Assembly: GCF_963678635.1 (NCBI RefSeq)
Contig: NC_087064.1
Span: forward strand, 28,190,189 to 28,250,188
DNA from: Symsagittifera roscoffensis
Lineage: Eukaryota; Xenacoelomorpha; Acoela; Convolutidae
Length of the DNA stretch: 60,000 nucleotides
Direction of reading: 5' to 3'
Position 1 is the first letter of the stretch; each line of letters opens with the position of its first letter. Positions 10,505 through 22,762 of the stretch are shown here, one piece after another. Position numbers and translations under genes: made by a program. The notes under the pieces are model-generated. The model saw only the letters and a list, made by a program, of their open reading frames with translations. It made no database searches and was not told the DNA's origin.

Positions 10505-13101
10505 CGTGGGCTAAAAAGATGGTTGTTCTGAGACCGGAAATTAGTAGTATGTGATTTTGCTCTATAATTTGTACATATGTCTCGTCTACATTTGGTTGTT
10601 GTGCTACAATGCGGGTAACTGGACTTTGTGGGTACCTATGAATTGTTGAGATGTGCTCTGTTAGAGATATTTTTCTGTAATTTTGTGGTACTAAAGATAA
10701 TGGATGGTTATTTTGTAAGGTATGTAATTGTGGTGCAGTAGGTGTTGTGTTTCGAGTGTCTTGTGAATTATGGTGAACTATCATATGTTTTGGGTGTAGT
10801 TGATATTTTTTTTGTATTCACTTATTTGAGCGTCTAAAAGTATTTTGTTCAGTGAGGTTGAAAATATTCCAAAAAACCCTACGAAAAGTATGCGTGCTAC
10901 ACTTGCTTGTTTGTTTACTTGTGTGTGTACTGCGCATTTATTGTAAGCTCCTTTCAATAATGAAAAAAGAAATCTTAAAAGTAAACATTGCATATAATAT
11001 AGTTAATCTTTCTAAGATGTAGTAGGGCCATCCTAGAAAGCCGAGTAATTAATTTTTTAGGTTTACAAAATCAAAAATATTGATGGGGTAAATATCTTGT
11101 GGACGGTATTTTTCACCGTTGAGATAAATGTATTCTTTCATAACTTTAAAGTATCCACTGTAGTCTTTTGTGTAGATGGTTGAAAATCCTGCGGTTTCTG
11201 CAATGTTTCGTAAGTTTTGGTCGATGGATTGTCTCTGTATTGTGTCCATTTTTGTGAGGAGTTCTTGAAATTGTTGCGTGCGGATATGATGTTGTATGTC
11301 TGATCTGGAGTATATACCTATTGATTGCAGATCTATGTTTGTGTTTGTTACTAGCAATAGCTTCAATACTTTCTGGTGAAAATTTCTTTAATGGTGGCAT
11401 ACGTGTTGGGTATGGTGTGAGGATATAATTTTAATCTTCATCGGGATTGAACTGTACAACATTGTGGCTATTTTTAGATCCAAATGGGACGGCTGTATCC
11501 CAAAAATATGTCCTTCTAGAAAGCGTGTCAACAAAATGTACTTTATTTTTGTAGAATATGGGGAATCTTTTGTAACATCTTTTATCTTGAAATACATTTA
11601 ATGGTGATAATTTTTTCGTACATATGTAATACCATAATAAATTTCCTTCGTTTAATACTTCGTTAAGGTGTTTTAAATACTGCAAGGGCAAGTGATTGTA
11701 GGATTTGTGTTCGTTCAAGTTCACATAAAAGATGAAGGGTTTCTAGTTCTGATAGTGACATTTCTTGAAAAATTCTACTTATTGTGTAATCTAAGTCCAT
11801 ATCTAAGTGGATGTCATAGTGAAATGCGCCAAAACAAGTATTGTTCATGAGTGATAGTTCTTGTAAGCGGGTACTGATTTTGGCTTGTGGTCTAAGTTTT
11901 CCACCAGTTCTTCCTGCATTTTTTAGAAATGTTACTGGGATGTATGAGTTTTCGTCGTTTTTTGTAAAGTGATGTGTTAGATCTGGTACATTTAATTTAT
12001 TAGATTTCTTGTGTTCATGTCAAATCTTTTTTTTATTCTACAAGGTTTTCTGAGTATTGTGTTTTTTAGAGTGGAGTATTATATTTGCAAGCGAGTTCTG
12101 TTTCTGGGTAGGTTTGAAAGCGTGTTAGTTCGTTTTCTCTAATATTTTTGAAACATTGATTGTTTTGTCTAATTTTTTCAGGGTTTACTTCATCAAAAGG
12201 GATGGGTTCAATAAAATATTTTGATGAAATTTAATCATTCTTGCGTGTATTTTTGCAGCTTGAAATGTGGTACATGTTTCTTCGGGGAACCAAACAATTG
12301 TTGCTTGTGTTCTTGTTTTTGGATCGCAATATCCTTGGTAGTTTTTACAAGATAATCGGATTCATTGATAAAATATTATGTCATTTTTTAAATCTCGTGT
12401 TAATTGTATTTTTTCTAGTTGGATTTTCCAATCAAAAAACACAATTTTTTGATATTCTTTTTTTTGTGTCAACTTTGCAATTAGAAGGGTTATTTTTTCC
12501 AATGTGTGGTATCCAATTTTTATCATGGAGATCATAAGTTAGTCGTCCATGTGCGCCGTGGAATGGGTATTTGTCATCTAATTTTATTTGACCTTGGTAT
12601 CTTTCAAGTTCCGCTTGATGTGCAGAGTCTAGAAACTTAAAATTTTTACTAATTTTTGATTTGTGTCTTTATCTGTTGTCAATTTTAACCGATTAGGTTC
12701 GTTTTTATAATATTCAGGGCTAAGATGTAAAAGTCTTTCTATATTACTTTGATAGAAAGATTCGTGATCAAGTCTATTTTTGTTTCCATTTGAGACTTTA
12801 GAACAATGTACTTTTTTCGCAGAGAATAATGCTGTAAACTTGTATAATGTTAATTTTGTAGCACTAGCTTTTGAATAAAGGGTCGCTACTATGTTTGTTG
12901 TTTCTATTTTTTTGGTTTAGATTCGCATCGAGTTACTTGATTTATGGCGTATTTATGTAGTGTTTTTTGTTCATTTACTTCACAATCATAGTCTGTGACT
13001 AATAAATCTTAAGGTTTTGTTCGAGGGGAAGGGTTCTTATGATCTGTTGTTTCTGAAAAAACAAAGGGGTAGGGCTTGGAGAAAAATATTAGAAAATACA
13101 T
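10401..13101 (-). pseudogene. Long envelope-like gene, about 900 codons, multiply broken (copy 1/2 boundary)
   Basis: It starts with a signal-like hydrophobic ATG region at 13101. Then come the Tyr-Asp-Cys block (about 13010), a charged open block (12640-12470), a Leu/Glu-rich helix block (11848-11663), a block with F-V-D-T-L (11600-11430) and an I-Y-S block (11366-11049). Two hydrophobic segments follow (about 11050-10940 and 10930-10860), then a Thr/Pro/His-rich tail open to 10401. The layout is that of a type I glycoprotein with signal, ectodomain, anchors and tail. Several frameshifts and a GAA-to-TAA change at 11049, just before the first anchor, break it. Family unknown to me. Confidence 0.5.
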
Positions 13102-13254
13102 TGTAGGATAGTCCTGAATAGGAAGTATAAAATGTAATGTATCCAAGTGTATTTTTTGTAAATCTATCATATTTATAGATAATTTCTGTTGTGATAAATG
13201 GGGGAGGTAGTGATTGAGCTGTTATATTTGGTGGAGCTAAAGGGAGAGGTTGAT

Positions 13255-13493
13255 GTTAAAATTATTTAGTGTTAAATTGTCTTGTGTAAAGATTTGTATA
13301 TTGTGTTCCTGTATGTCTTCATGAATGTCGTGTCTGTATTGTAATCTGTTGAGTGCCCAGTTATGTAATTTGTTACTGGCGAGGTGTTGTTGACCGAATA
13401 GCAGAGGAGGTGCTACGAATGTATTCCAATAAAATCGTAGGGGTGTTTTATTGGTTGAGTTTTCCTTATATCTATCGTCTAAACTTTCAGAGG
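13255..13493 (-). pseudogene. Unrecognised coding remnant (copy 2)
   Basis: This is the counterpart of 998-1236: 79 open minus-strand codons in a different frame from the P/Q/S/T-rich ORF it overlaps, differing by one base in copy 2. Its maintenance in two copies says little because the copies are nearly identical. Confidence 0.3.
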
Positions 13494-14045
13494 AAATGAT
13501 GTTGTAGAAATCTGACTTATTGAAGGGGTTGAAGGGAGTGAGAGGGTTTCTGGAATTGACAAAGATTTTTCTGATGAGATATCTATTGGTTCATATACCA
13601 AGTTTGGTTCACCTTGAGAGAAATTTTGTGTCATCCAATGTGGGAGATGCTGTGTTGAAGTTGGGGGGTTAAAGGGATTTTCACGAATTTGTTCGGATGT
13701 GGGGGTTGATCCTAAGTAGTCTGATGGTATATTTGGAGTGTTTTGTTGTGAGCTAGATTGTAATGGCGCGGGGGGGGGGGTACTTTGGTTTGTACTGCTA
13801 AAAAGATTTAAAGGATTCAGAGTTGGTGATGAGGGTATAATAAATTGAACTCTGGGAGTTGTTAAATTTCTATTTCGTCTTGAATGTTTGATTTGTCTAT
13901 TTATTGCAGGTGTATTTTGGTTTTGACTTGGTTGTCTTGTTCTATTAAGGTCTTGTTGAGGGGTAGCGTATATATTATATACTGGTTCGTATTGTGGTTC
14001 GCTTAGGGATGCGTGGCGAACTACTGGTTCTAAAGGTTCTGACAA
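13479..14045 (-). CDS. P/Q/S/T-rich ORF, 188 codons (copy 2)
   Basis: Same length and same product as the copy 1 ORF, with a TTG at the first open position. The proline-encoding G/C run is again 11 bases, which keeps the frame. It lies 184 bp downstream (minus strand) of the two-helix ORF. Confidence 0.4.
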   Translation of the reverse strand: MSEPLEPVVRHASLSEPQYEPVYNIYATPQQDLNRTRQPSQNQNTPAINRQIKHSRRNRNLTTPRVQFIIPSSPTLNPLNLFSSTNQSTPPPAPLQSSSQQNTPNIPSDYLGSTPTSEQIRENPFNPPTSTQHLPHWMTQNFSQGEPNLVYEPIDISSEKSLSIPETLSLPSTPSISQISTTSFPLKV

Positions 14046-14229
14046 CAGTGAATGTCTTACTTCAAATGTATATGGATTTTCTTGAAATGAAATATGTGTT
14101 GATGATTAGGGATGGTTTGTCTGACTGGAGGTTGGTGTTGTTGGAGATTCCTGGGTTGTTGTAGTCGGTAGGGACTGTTGTGTGGGTTGTTGATTAACAA
14201 TTTTGAAAGATTCTTTATATTTTTTTTAC

Positions 14230-14409
14230 CTATGAATGTTGATTATATTCCTCTTCTATGAAAATGATTAAGATTAATGTTGCTAATGCAAAAGTTATTA
14301 TTGCTTTTTTTATACATTTGCGTATTGTCAAAGTTAGGGAAATCAGGAATGTGAAAAATATTACTAAGAGAAGAAAAATGTCTTTTTTGTTAATTAGTTG
14401 TCTTAACAT
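14230..14409 (-). CDS. 59-codon two-helix ORF (copy 2)
   Basis: ATG at 14409-14407 again abuts the TAA of the upstream membrane ORF. The sequence matches copy 1. A small hydrophobic ORF inside decayed elements can persist by chance, so it is listed with caution. Confidence 0.35.
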   Translation of the reverse strand: MLRQLINKKDIFLLLVIFFTFLISLTLTIRKCIKKAIITFALATLILIIFIEEEYNQHS

Positions 14410-15069
14410 TTAGATAGTTGTTGAAATATTATACCTTATGAGATGGTCAAGTATTTTTGTAAAATTGAGGTAGGTTTTGTGGAGTGAATACAAAATTATG
14501 AAAAAATTGCAAAAAATTTCAAAGAGAAAGAGAAATAATTCGAAAGTATCTAATGTGAAAAATATGATGATTTGAAAATAGATAGAAATGATTGAAAAAC
14601 AATTTGAAGTTGTATTTTTTAGAAGACTGACTGATTCGGAAAGAAACACTTGAGAAATGGTTCGTTCTTGCCGAAATACTTTCATTTGTTGAGGCAAAGT
14701 TTGAGTGTGGTCGTACTGTTTATTGATTTTGACAAGTGGGTTGAATATTGGCAATTTTTGGTGAAATGAAGTCTGGAGTTCTAGGAGTGAGCTTTCTGAT
14801 TTTGTTTTTATTTATTGGATGATTGGGGGTATCTGAGAGTTATTCGTATTTTTTTAGGCTGATTTAAGGTTTTTCCTCAAGGGAATTTTAGAGTGTAAGT
14901 TGGGACAATATTGTTGTTTTCTGGTTTTATGTACCAGTTGATAGGGGAGGGTTTTAATATTTAGATTTTGTTCATTTCGGTTGTCAAATATGAGCGTGTT
15001 GCTGATTTTTGACCTGGAGGTCCTTTAGTTACAGTTATATATATATTTGAAGTTTGCAAAATGTCGGCT
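14410..15069 (-). pseudogene. Membrane-anchored remnant downstream of integrase (copy 2)
   Basis: The C-terminal 114 codons (14754-14410) with the double hydrophobic segment are open; the upstream ectodomain-like part carries the same stops as copy 1. These shared breaks predate the 12.26-kb duplication. Confidence 0.4.
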
Positions 15070-15236
15070 AAAAAGTGGTGTCAGAATGAGGTGATGTTTA
15101 GATAGCTTCTGATTGGCTAAAGGTGACCTAGTTGTTCAAGGGTTTCATTATTTATAATGAAAAAAAATTTGCTATATTACTGAAGGTTTAAAAATGTTAA
15201 ATAATTTGAAAGAAGTTTTGGAAATTCAACATTTTT

Positions 15237-17613
15237 TTATATTTCAGATTGTGGAATGAAGACTTTGTAATCTTTTCGTGGTTGATTTCGAAGTCGTAAA
15301 GATTGTCGGTTTTGAGAGGTTTCTTTTTTTTCCTCTGGTAAGAGTTTTTCTTTTAAATTTTGGTTTTTTCTTGGTTTTTGAGGTATCTATTTTTTTTTAT
15401 TTCTCGGGATTTTTGTTGAGTATCTTTTGTTTCTAAGATTTGTGGTAAACAATTTGTATCAATTGTTTGTTTTTGATTATTGTCTGATTTGTTGTGGATT
15501 ATAATTGTGTAAGTTCGCAACGTGCGTATTCTTTACGATAGTATGGGAAAAACATTGTTTCTGTTTTGAGCAATTTCATTTTTATTTGAGTCAATAAGTT
15601 TATATGTTACATCAGTGGGTTTGTCAATAATTTGAAATGGTCCTTTTCGGATTGGTTGTAAATTTTTAGATATTCCTTTTTGTATTACAAAGTTTGGGAT
15701 TAAGACAAATGTTCCAAATTTTAAATTTGTAGCTGGTGTGAATCGTGAATTCATAGAGAATGAATATTTTGTCTTTGTAATCGTTTTTTGGCTACTTTTT
15801 GATAAACTTCATTGTTTTTTATCTCTGTTTAAAATCCCCGTGTGCCGGAGGCTAATTTCAAAGTTTGGGGGTGATGAAAATGATCTCCATCGTAAGTATT
15901 CAATGGTAGTTTATAACACATTGATTCTTTTGTGGGTTGGCAATAGCCTTGTGCGTTTTTTGAAGAAGTTGCTGTGAACATTATCGGTTTTCCTGGTTTT
16001 TGATTAAAAACTTTTTCATATGGCAATAGTCCTAAGGTTGTTGTTATTTGTGAATTATCAGCTAAGGGGAATAGTTTTTTATCTTTTGACCTTTCGGTAT
16101 ATTTTGTGTCATTTCAATTTATGATACATCTGAGGTATTCTTGTAATGAAAGGTTCATTCCTTCGATTAAACCATTAGTCCAAGGGGCATGAGATGTTTG
16201 TGGTTTGTGTTTGATGTTATATAGATGGCATAATGTAATTATTTCATTATTGATGAACTCGGTGCCATTGTCTGTGACAAGGATTTCTGGTAATCCGAAT
16301 TTCGCTATCCAGTGTTCATAAATTGTTGTATATGCATAATAGGCATTGCAATGAGGTACTAGGTAAAGTGCTACGTAGTGTGTGAATGCGTCAACTATGA
16401 CCATTTTATATGAGTTTCCTTCCGAAGAGGATGATATTGGTCCTTTTGTGTCAAATGATTTTCTGTGGTTAAAATATAAAGTTTGTCTTTAAAAATCCTA
16501 TTTTTCTGCTATTTGTTTTGATGTGGGTATGGTTTATTTTTTTGACATGTTTCTGATCCTGCATGTTTCTTGATTGGTTTATTTAATTGACATGTTTCTG
16601 ATCCTGCATGTCTTTTGTGTTTAAGGAATGTGAATTGTGAAATGCTAGGAGGATCATACTTAGTGGTAAACATGGTACTTTAAACTCTGATGTTTAATAT
16701 TCTAAAAATGTTTGTGTTCTCATTTATGGATGTAATATTAAGTTTTCTAAAGCATCTTAGAAGTGTTTTATTTCCTAAAATTGTGCTAGTTGCTCTTATG
16801 GGATTTGTTTTATAAATTTACCAAGATTTTAATTGCCTAATGACTGGGTCAAGATTTTGGTATTTTTGTCGTAGTTCAAGTGTTAATTTCTCTGTATTTG
16901 GTAGAAAGATATTTTCAATTTCTAACTTTGAGAGAAGTTTGTTATCGAAATGGTCATGGAGGTTAAAAATTTGATTTATTGTGTAGTTTGTATCGGTATC
17001 TGGAGGTCCTGATAAATTTATAATATCAGTTAAGTTTTCTTTTTCTATTGAAGGGAATAGATTTGTCTTGTACATTTTTTGTTTGAATGGTTTTTGTTGT
17101 GTGTTGTTTTTGATCCTTGATGAATATGGTATTGGTTTAAATGTAGTTTAAATTTCCTAAGAGCTTCCTAAGAGGTCTACTTCATAATGATTGTTTTGGC
17201 AATCTAAATATAATGGAAAGTGTTGAAAGTTATTTATTTGTGTCTGATCAACCTCAGTTTTTACTGCATATTTGCTTTCTAGTCTTGGCGATGTTTCATC
17301 GTTTGCAATAAAAAACTTAATATTTTGTGGTATTTCTACTGTTGTTTTTCTTGTTAATAATTCAGGTGGTGAGTTTCTACTAAAAAAGTCTGGTAGTGCA
17401 AGATTTTTTCTTGCTTGTTAAACTATATGTAGGTTTGGGACTTTCATTAAAACTAATTGAAATATGTAAAGTTTATGGTTTGGTTTTGATTTTTGTGTGA
17501 AAAAAAATTATAGGTTTATGGTCTGTAAAGAGAACTGTTGGATGTTTTGATCCATTCATATTCTGTGAGCGTGTATATTATAGCTGTGCATTTTCTCATA
17601 AGTGTAGAGAGTC
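15237..17613 (-). pseudogene. Ty3/gypsy pol remnant (copy 2)
   Basis: Domain order is as in copy 1: RNase H fragment, connection, I-R-Q-L-K segment (17075-16818), doubled zinc-binding block, integrase core (16404-16114), GPY/F (15754-15533), basic tail. It differs from copy 1 by a few bases, for example Ile to Leu near 16884. It ends at the same RNase H junction, where unrelated DNA starts at 17614. Confidence 0.85.
16114..16457 (-). pseudogene. Integrase catalytic core (copy 2)
   Basis: Asp, Asp and Glu of the core are present with 35 residues between the last two; the open stretch is 96 codons and ends in the same early stop after C-I-I-N as copy 1. Confidence 0.8.
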
Positions 17614-20600
17614 AAAGAAGTGCAGTGATGGAATTAAGCGTATGCTTCATGAAGTATCAATTAGTAGTTTTTATTTTTCGTAAAATTTTCTATTTTCAAT
17701 TCGAACACGAGAGCAATGTGAATAACTCTAGGATTACTCATGCGTACGTTTGGCATAATATCAACTGTGGAATAAATGGGTAGTCATGTGTAAAAAAGTC
17801 TTTGACCTATCTAAATTTGTCTCGCCTGCTTTGCTCTAACTGATTTGGTTATAACTTAGTTAGGCAGCCCATATCAGTTTATTTTGCCTCAAGATTGCTG
17901 AAAAAACAATCGGGTGGTTAACCGAACGCTTTTAGAAGAATGTCAGTTAACCAAACTTTAAGAGTCAGAGTTTGAATGAAAATTTTTATTCGAAAAGATC
18001 CTATGGTTGAATTCAATGTCGAAAAAAATTGAGTTGGGCGAAGCATAGAGCCGAAGTTCAATTCAAAAAGTAAAATCGAGTCAATCGAAACAAAAAGTCG
18101 AACTCAATTTTGAAACAAAAAAATGAAGGACAATTTTGAAATAATTTGGATGTTTTTCGTTTAGAGCTTTAGCGGAAAATTTCGGCTCAACGGAAAACAT
18201 CCATTTCAGCGTGCCTAGTTTAGCAACAGTGATTTGAGGAAAGTTGCTCACCACGATTCACAAGTTGGAAATGTAAGGGTTCCTGCGTTAGAAAATAGTA
18301 ACTTTTATGAATATTCTTCTGGTTATTTTTTTGTTTTACAAAATTGAAATTTACTTTTCTTTTAAATAATTTATTGAACGTGCTCGAAACACAAATCAGC
18401 TCGGTCGATTTAGCCAAATTGATCTTCTTCTTTCGATGCGGTCGAATAGTTTTTCCTCGTCAATCCTAGTCTAAACTTATCAAACTTGCGTTGAGACGGT
18501 CGAAACATATCGCACTTAGGTGGAGACGGTCGAATTATACCAATCTTTGCCGAGTCGTTTGAAGCATAAATTGCAAATTTCACCGGGTATTACATGCAGA
18601 TGCGGTTTTGAATTTTTCCATACAGATGGAAATCGGCAGCTAAGGTTTCCGTGCTTTCGATGTTTTTGCAGCAGTTAGTAACGAATGTGACTTTTTCTAG
18701 AAAGGGTAGAAGGGATTTCTTTCATAATTTTTTTTTGATGCAGTTCAAATTAAGGGGTTTTGTCTGCCTAACTTTTACGGCACGTACCTTCTTACAGTTT
18801 TCACTGTAGCTAAAAGTCATTTGATTTATTCAATTATTTTTAAATTTGCTGGCACTAATTTTGTATAATTTTCAATTCGGTTTGAATGGTTTCGGTAAGA
18901 TGGTAAGACAAATTCGGTTTGATTGGTTTCGGCTTGAATTGTATCATTTTAATCCCCTAAAATGCATTGTTTTTGAAAAAAAAAACACAAGTTTTTGATG
19001 CTTTTGCCCCTATTGGCGAGGCGTAAAACTTTTTTTAAAATTAAAAATTGACATGTATATAAAATTTTTTTTGGCTCACCTATGAATTTTTAGCTTTGTT
19101 GCCGAGCAAAATATTTTTTGAATAGTTATACCAACGCTGGAGACTATGTTTCTCGACAAGTTTTTTTCAATTTGATCTTTTTGTACATATACAGAAATTT
19201 TATACGTTTGTCGCAGATGAGTTATGTACTATTGACTGTACTCATAGAGTAATTTCAGATAAGGTACACCGTCTGCTCGTCACGCTATCTTTTTTTCGGC
19301 CGGATAGATTCGTGCAACTACTTAGTCTAGTTTCCAGAAGGAGAACAGCTGTATTCTAAGTTTTATTCAAATTGCTCTGGCGCTGAAACTACAAGTAGTG
19401 TCAGCACTTACAAAGAAGTGTAAATGTTAGTTATGGAATATGATTGGTTAGTTAAGAATATTTTATAGAATTAGAGAATTAAAGTTATAACCAATTATAA
19501 ATTCTAGTTTAGAACTGGTTACACCTATCCGTGGTTTAAAGAGTTTTTAGTTTTAAAATGTTCAATGTAGTAAAGGACGGGTGATGTAGTTTCTTAATGA
19601 ACTTGCGAGCATTGACTTCTTGGAGAAAAGGGAAGTCTGACTCTTCGTGTTTGACGGAGGGAGATAGTTGTTTTCGTATCTTGTAGATGGGTCTCGTTGA
19701 TCATGGTAGTCTTGTGTGATTTTGTCAAGACTTCTGATCAATGCAATGATGTATCGATCTCGTTAAGTTTGGAGCGAGACTGCGTGCAGGGTGAAGTTTG
19801 ACTTTTCCGTGTGAAGTGCCAAGTGACTAGGATCTGTATTGGTAGTCAACATCGAGATGGCCATTGGTCTGGTTCAATGGTTTTCCTTTCCTGCGATGTT
19901 GAATCCATACTCCAAATCCTTTGAGGTGGTGGCTTTAGGCAGCAAATCAAATAGATTTGCCATTCCGAAGTTGGAATGTGATTGGGTTGTCATCTCCTTT
20001 ACTGCTCGTCTGTTGGGATTTGCGAAATCTATACATACTGCATTTATCTTTTACATTTATAAATTTTTTTGTTATTTTTAGTTTTAGTTATGATTTGTTA
20101 TTAATAGTCATTGCAAAAGCGTTTTTATTAGTTTGGTTACTTTTAAAGAGTCGCTCACCCTAGAGCAATTTTTGGCAAAAAAAAGAGTGTGGGTCACAAA
20201 GCGTGATGTAGCGCGGTGGGTTAGGCCGGCTATAGAGCATGCTCGGGAGGTTCCTCTGGTTGGTGAGGCCAGGAGTGGGGTGTAATCTTGAGGTCTCTTT
20301 GTGCAGAGTCTCTTTTTGAGTTCAACCTTTTGTCTCGTTTCTCTTACTGTTTTTTCTCCGTTTTGTTTTGGTTGTGTCTTTTTCTCAAGAATCGAATATT
20401 TCGGTTTGGTTTTGTCATTCGACATTTTTGTGTTTTATTCGTTTGTAGTTAGACTTCAGAGTGGTCTTCAAAAGCATAATTTATCCATTTTCAATCTGGT
20501 TTTAGTCTGGCGTTGGTTATTGTAATTTACTATATAATTCCTTCCAAACGGGTTAAAGGAAAGTTTGAAATGTGTGAAAACTGGTTGGAATTGTTATCAG

Positions 20601-21239
20601 TGAAAGTTAAAACTTAAAGTTCTTTATTTGAACAATTTTTCGATGGCGAGCTGTGCGATTGTGGAGAGAAATTATGGGCGAGTGAATGATTCAAATTTTA
20701 TAAAAGAAGCGTCTCGTAAAAATGTCAGTAATTGTATGAATTTATCTGCAATTTTTATGCATTTAATGCGTTGAATTAGAATTTTACTGCTTTTTTGGTG
20801 AAGTTGATAATTTATTAATATATTGCTTTTTAAAAAGAAATTTATTGCATTGGGAATCATTTATCATTTTATTGCTATTTGTGAGAAATGTTACTGCATT
20901 TTTGAATTTTACTGCAATTTGTTAATATGAGATTTGAGTTTTTAAGAAAAAAGTTTTCAATTTTTTATTGGTCTTTTGTTTGTTTTAGAGGATGGTGTGA
21001 TGAGATCTAAAAAGAAACGAAACATTTATAAGAAATGATTACTTGTGTTCTGAATTTATTAGTGAAAGTATATAACTATACGTACTTAGTCATCAGCAAA
21101 AAAATCCATTTGGAAAATTATCGTGAATGACGTCTGAGGTTGTTAGAAGTTTAGCAAGTAAGCGGGTGATATATTTAGTTTGCAGTAGTGGCCAAAGCAA
21201 TTCAAGTGCTTTGATGATCTTGTGCTCTTCACTACTCGG
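17614..21239. other. Unassigned AT-rich segment (copy 2)
   Basis: This is the copy 2 counterpart of 5357-8981 and contains the same short repeats. One extra T near 18730 shifts the offset to 12258. I see no supported gene in it. Confidence 0.5.
20199..20298 (+). repeat. Possible tRNA-derived SINE head (copy 2)
   Basis: A-box-like TAGCGCGGTGGG at 20209 and a weak B-box-like GGTTCC at 20249, identical to copy 1. Confidence 0.3.
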
Positions 21240-22020
21240 TTAGAATTCATGCTGTATGTTCTGAATTAAATTATAAAGCTTATGATTATATTTGGTGTTA
21301 TGTTTGTATTCTAGGATTGGGATTTCAACGGGCTGTAAATATTCGTGAGGGACAATTAGTGGACGGGTTTCATCAACACTAGAAGTTCGGGTTAGTGGGC
21401 AGAATATATACATTTGTCTGATAGGGTAGTAATTTCTAAGGTTTCCTTGCAAACTAGTGTCTTTGATACAATATAAGAAGTTTAAGAAAAATGGTGAAGT
21501 GTATTTGGAGTTAATAAACTGAAATCGGTATAATGGTGTTGTATGAATTTATAGTAAGTATATGTGTGAGTTTACTTAGTGCGTAACATAATTTGATGTG
21601 AACAGTGTAAGTCACGTTCTTTGGTTGTTAGGAAAGAAAAAAATAATGAAAAGTGATTAAATTTACTGAGTCGTAAGCTTTTGTGTCGCGAAGTGCTGCG
21701 GATATGATGTGGTCATATGTTTTATTAATACGGTTGGTTGTAAATACATAGAAGGATTGGATGAAAAATTTCTCGGTTAGTTGGGGGTTAGCGTTAGTAT
21801 CGTCATTTGAAAAGATGTCTTCATTGGGTCGTGCAATGGCGTAATCATAATGATTAATTGAATATCTATTAACTTTTTGTGCAGTGAATCTGTTTAGTGT
21901 TTGGTTTAACCCAATAGTTGTGAACTGTTTTTCGTGAAGTGCTGTAGTGAGATGATATAGCCTAGTTTGACTTAGTTTGTTATCATCTGGGTTATTATAT
22001 AGTGGGAGAATGAGGTCCAT
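21240..22020 (-). pseudogene. Unrecognised ORF pair, 130 and 70 codons (copy 2)
   Basis: Open stretches 22020-21628 and 21452-21240 match copy 1. One base between them differs (near 21454) without changing either ORF. Function unknown; a gag-like role is possible only by position. Confidence 0.35.
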
Positions 22021-22088
22021 GAAAGTGTAGGAAAAAATGCATTTTCGTTAACATCATTTTGTTGGTCGTTGTTAAGATTTGAGTGATA

Positions 22089-22762
22089 TTAAGTGTATTG
22101 TGGAAAAAATGGTAAGCATACTTGGAGAAATTCTTTTGTCTTAGTAAAAATTGGATGATTCATGAAGGTCTGAGCTGGTCGGGGGTTAGAAGGAAATGAA
22201 GTATTGGGAAGTTTTCGCTTAAATACTCGGTGGGCTCCGGTTTCTCCAGTAGTGGATGAGGGGTTGGATGATTCTGTGGATGTCATGGTCTGTGAGAGTT
22301 GATGGATGATTAGTGTGTTAGGGTATTGTAGTTGTTGTTGAAGGGTTATGAAATTATCTAATTCGTTTTCAAGTTTAGTATCGACGGGCTAGAGTGGTCA
22401 GGTGGGTCGCTGGTCATTGCGGAGTAGATTGGGGTTGCATCAGTGTAGGAGGAAGGGGCTGAGGAAGGTTCATCGGGGACTTGGGTATGGATGGGTTGAA
22501 AGGGGGGTTGAGAAAAGGTGGATGGGCTAGGTTCGAAGTCTGCAAGTTCATCGGGGGTTTCAATATCAGAGTTATTAAATTGTGAAATGGTGGGAAAAAC
22601 TGCGTTTGATGAAGTGTTGTCTGAGTCCATGCTTGGTGAATTGTTAGTATATAATTGTTCACGGTAGGGAGGGAATACAAAAATTGGTAAGACTTGGGAG
22701 TGACGTTGGAGGTTGTATAGGTATGAAAGGGAACGGTTGAGGGATCCAATCTGGCGGCTCAT
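22089..22762 (-). pseudogene. S/P-rich acidic ORF and basic 65-codon ORF (copy 2)
   Basis: Frames 22762-22358 and 22286-22089 match copy 1 apart from one Phe-to-Leu change near the end of the second (about 22112). Confidence 0.35.

Larger units (their letters stand above)
1..12257. repeat. 12.26-kb tandem repeat, copy 1
   Basis: Base 1 matches base 12258 and the match continues without a large gap to 12257, so this is one full period of a direct tandem array; the phase is set only by the window edge. By eye I find about a dozen differences from copy 2 over 12.26 kb, for example near 33, 588, 750, 1155, 4400, 4625, 5963, 8394 and 9855, plus a one-base change in a T run near 6470. At several of these sites copies 2 and 3 agree against copy 1. 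The unit has gypsy RNase H and integrase, membrane and envelope-like remnants, and a 5.3-kb segment not found elsewhere here. Either a very recent duplication or an assembly effect could explain the identity. Confidence 0.95.
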
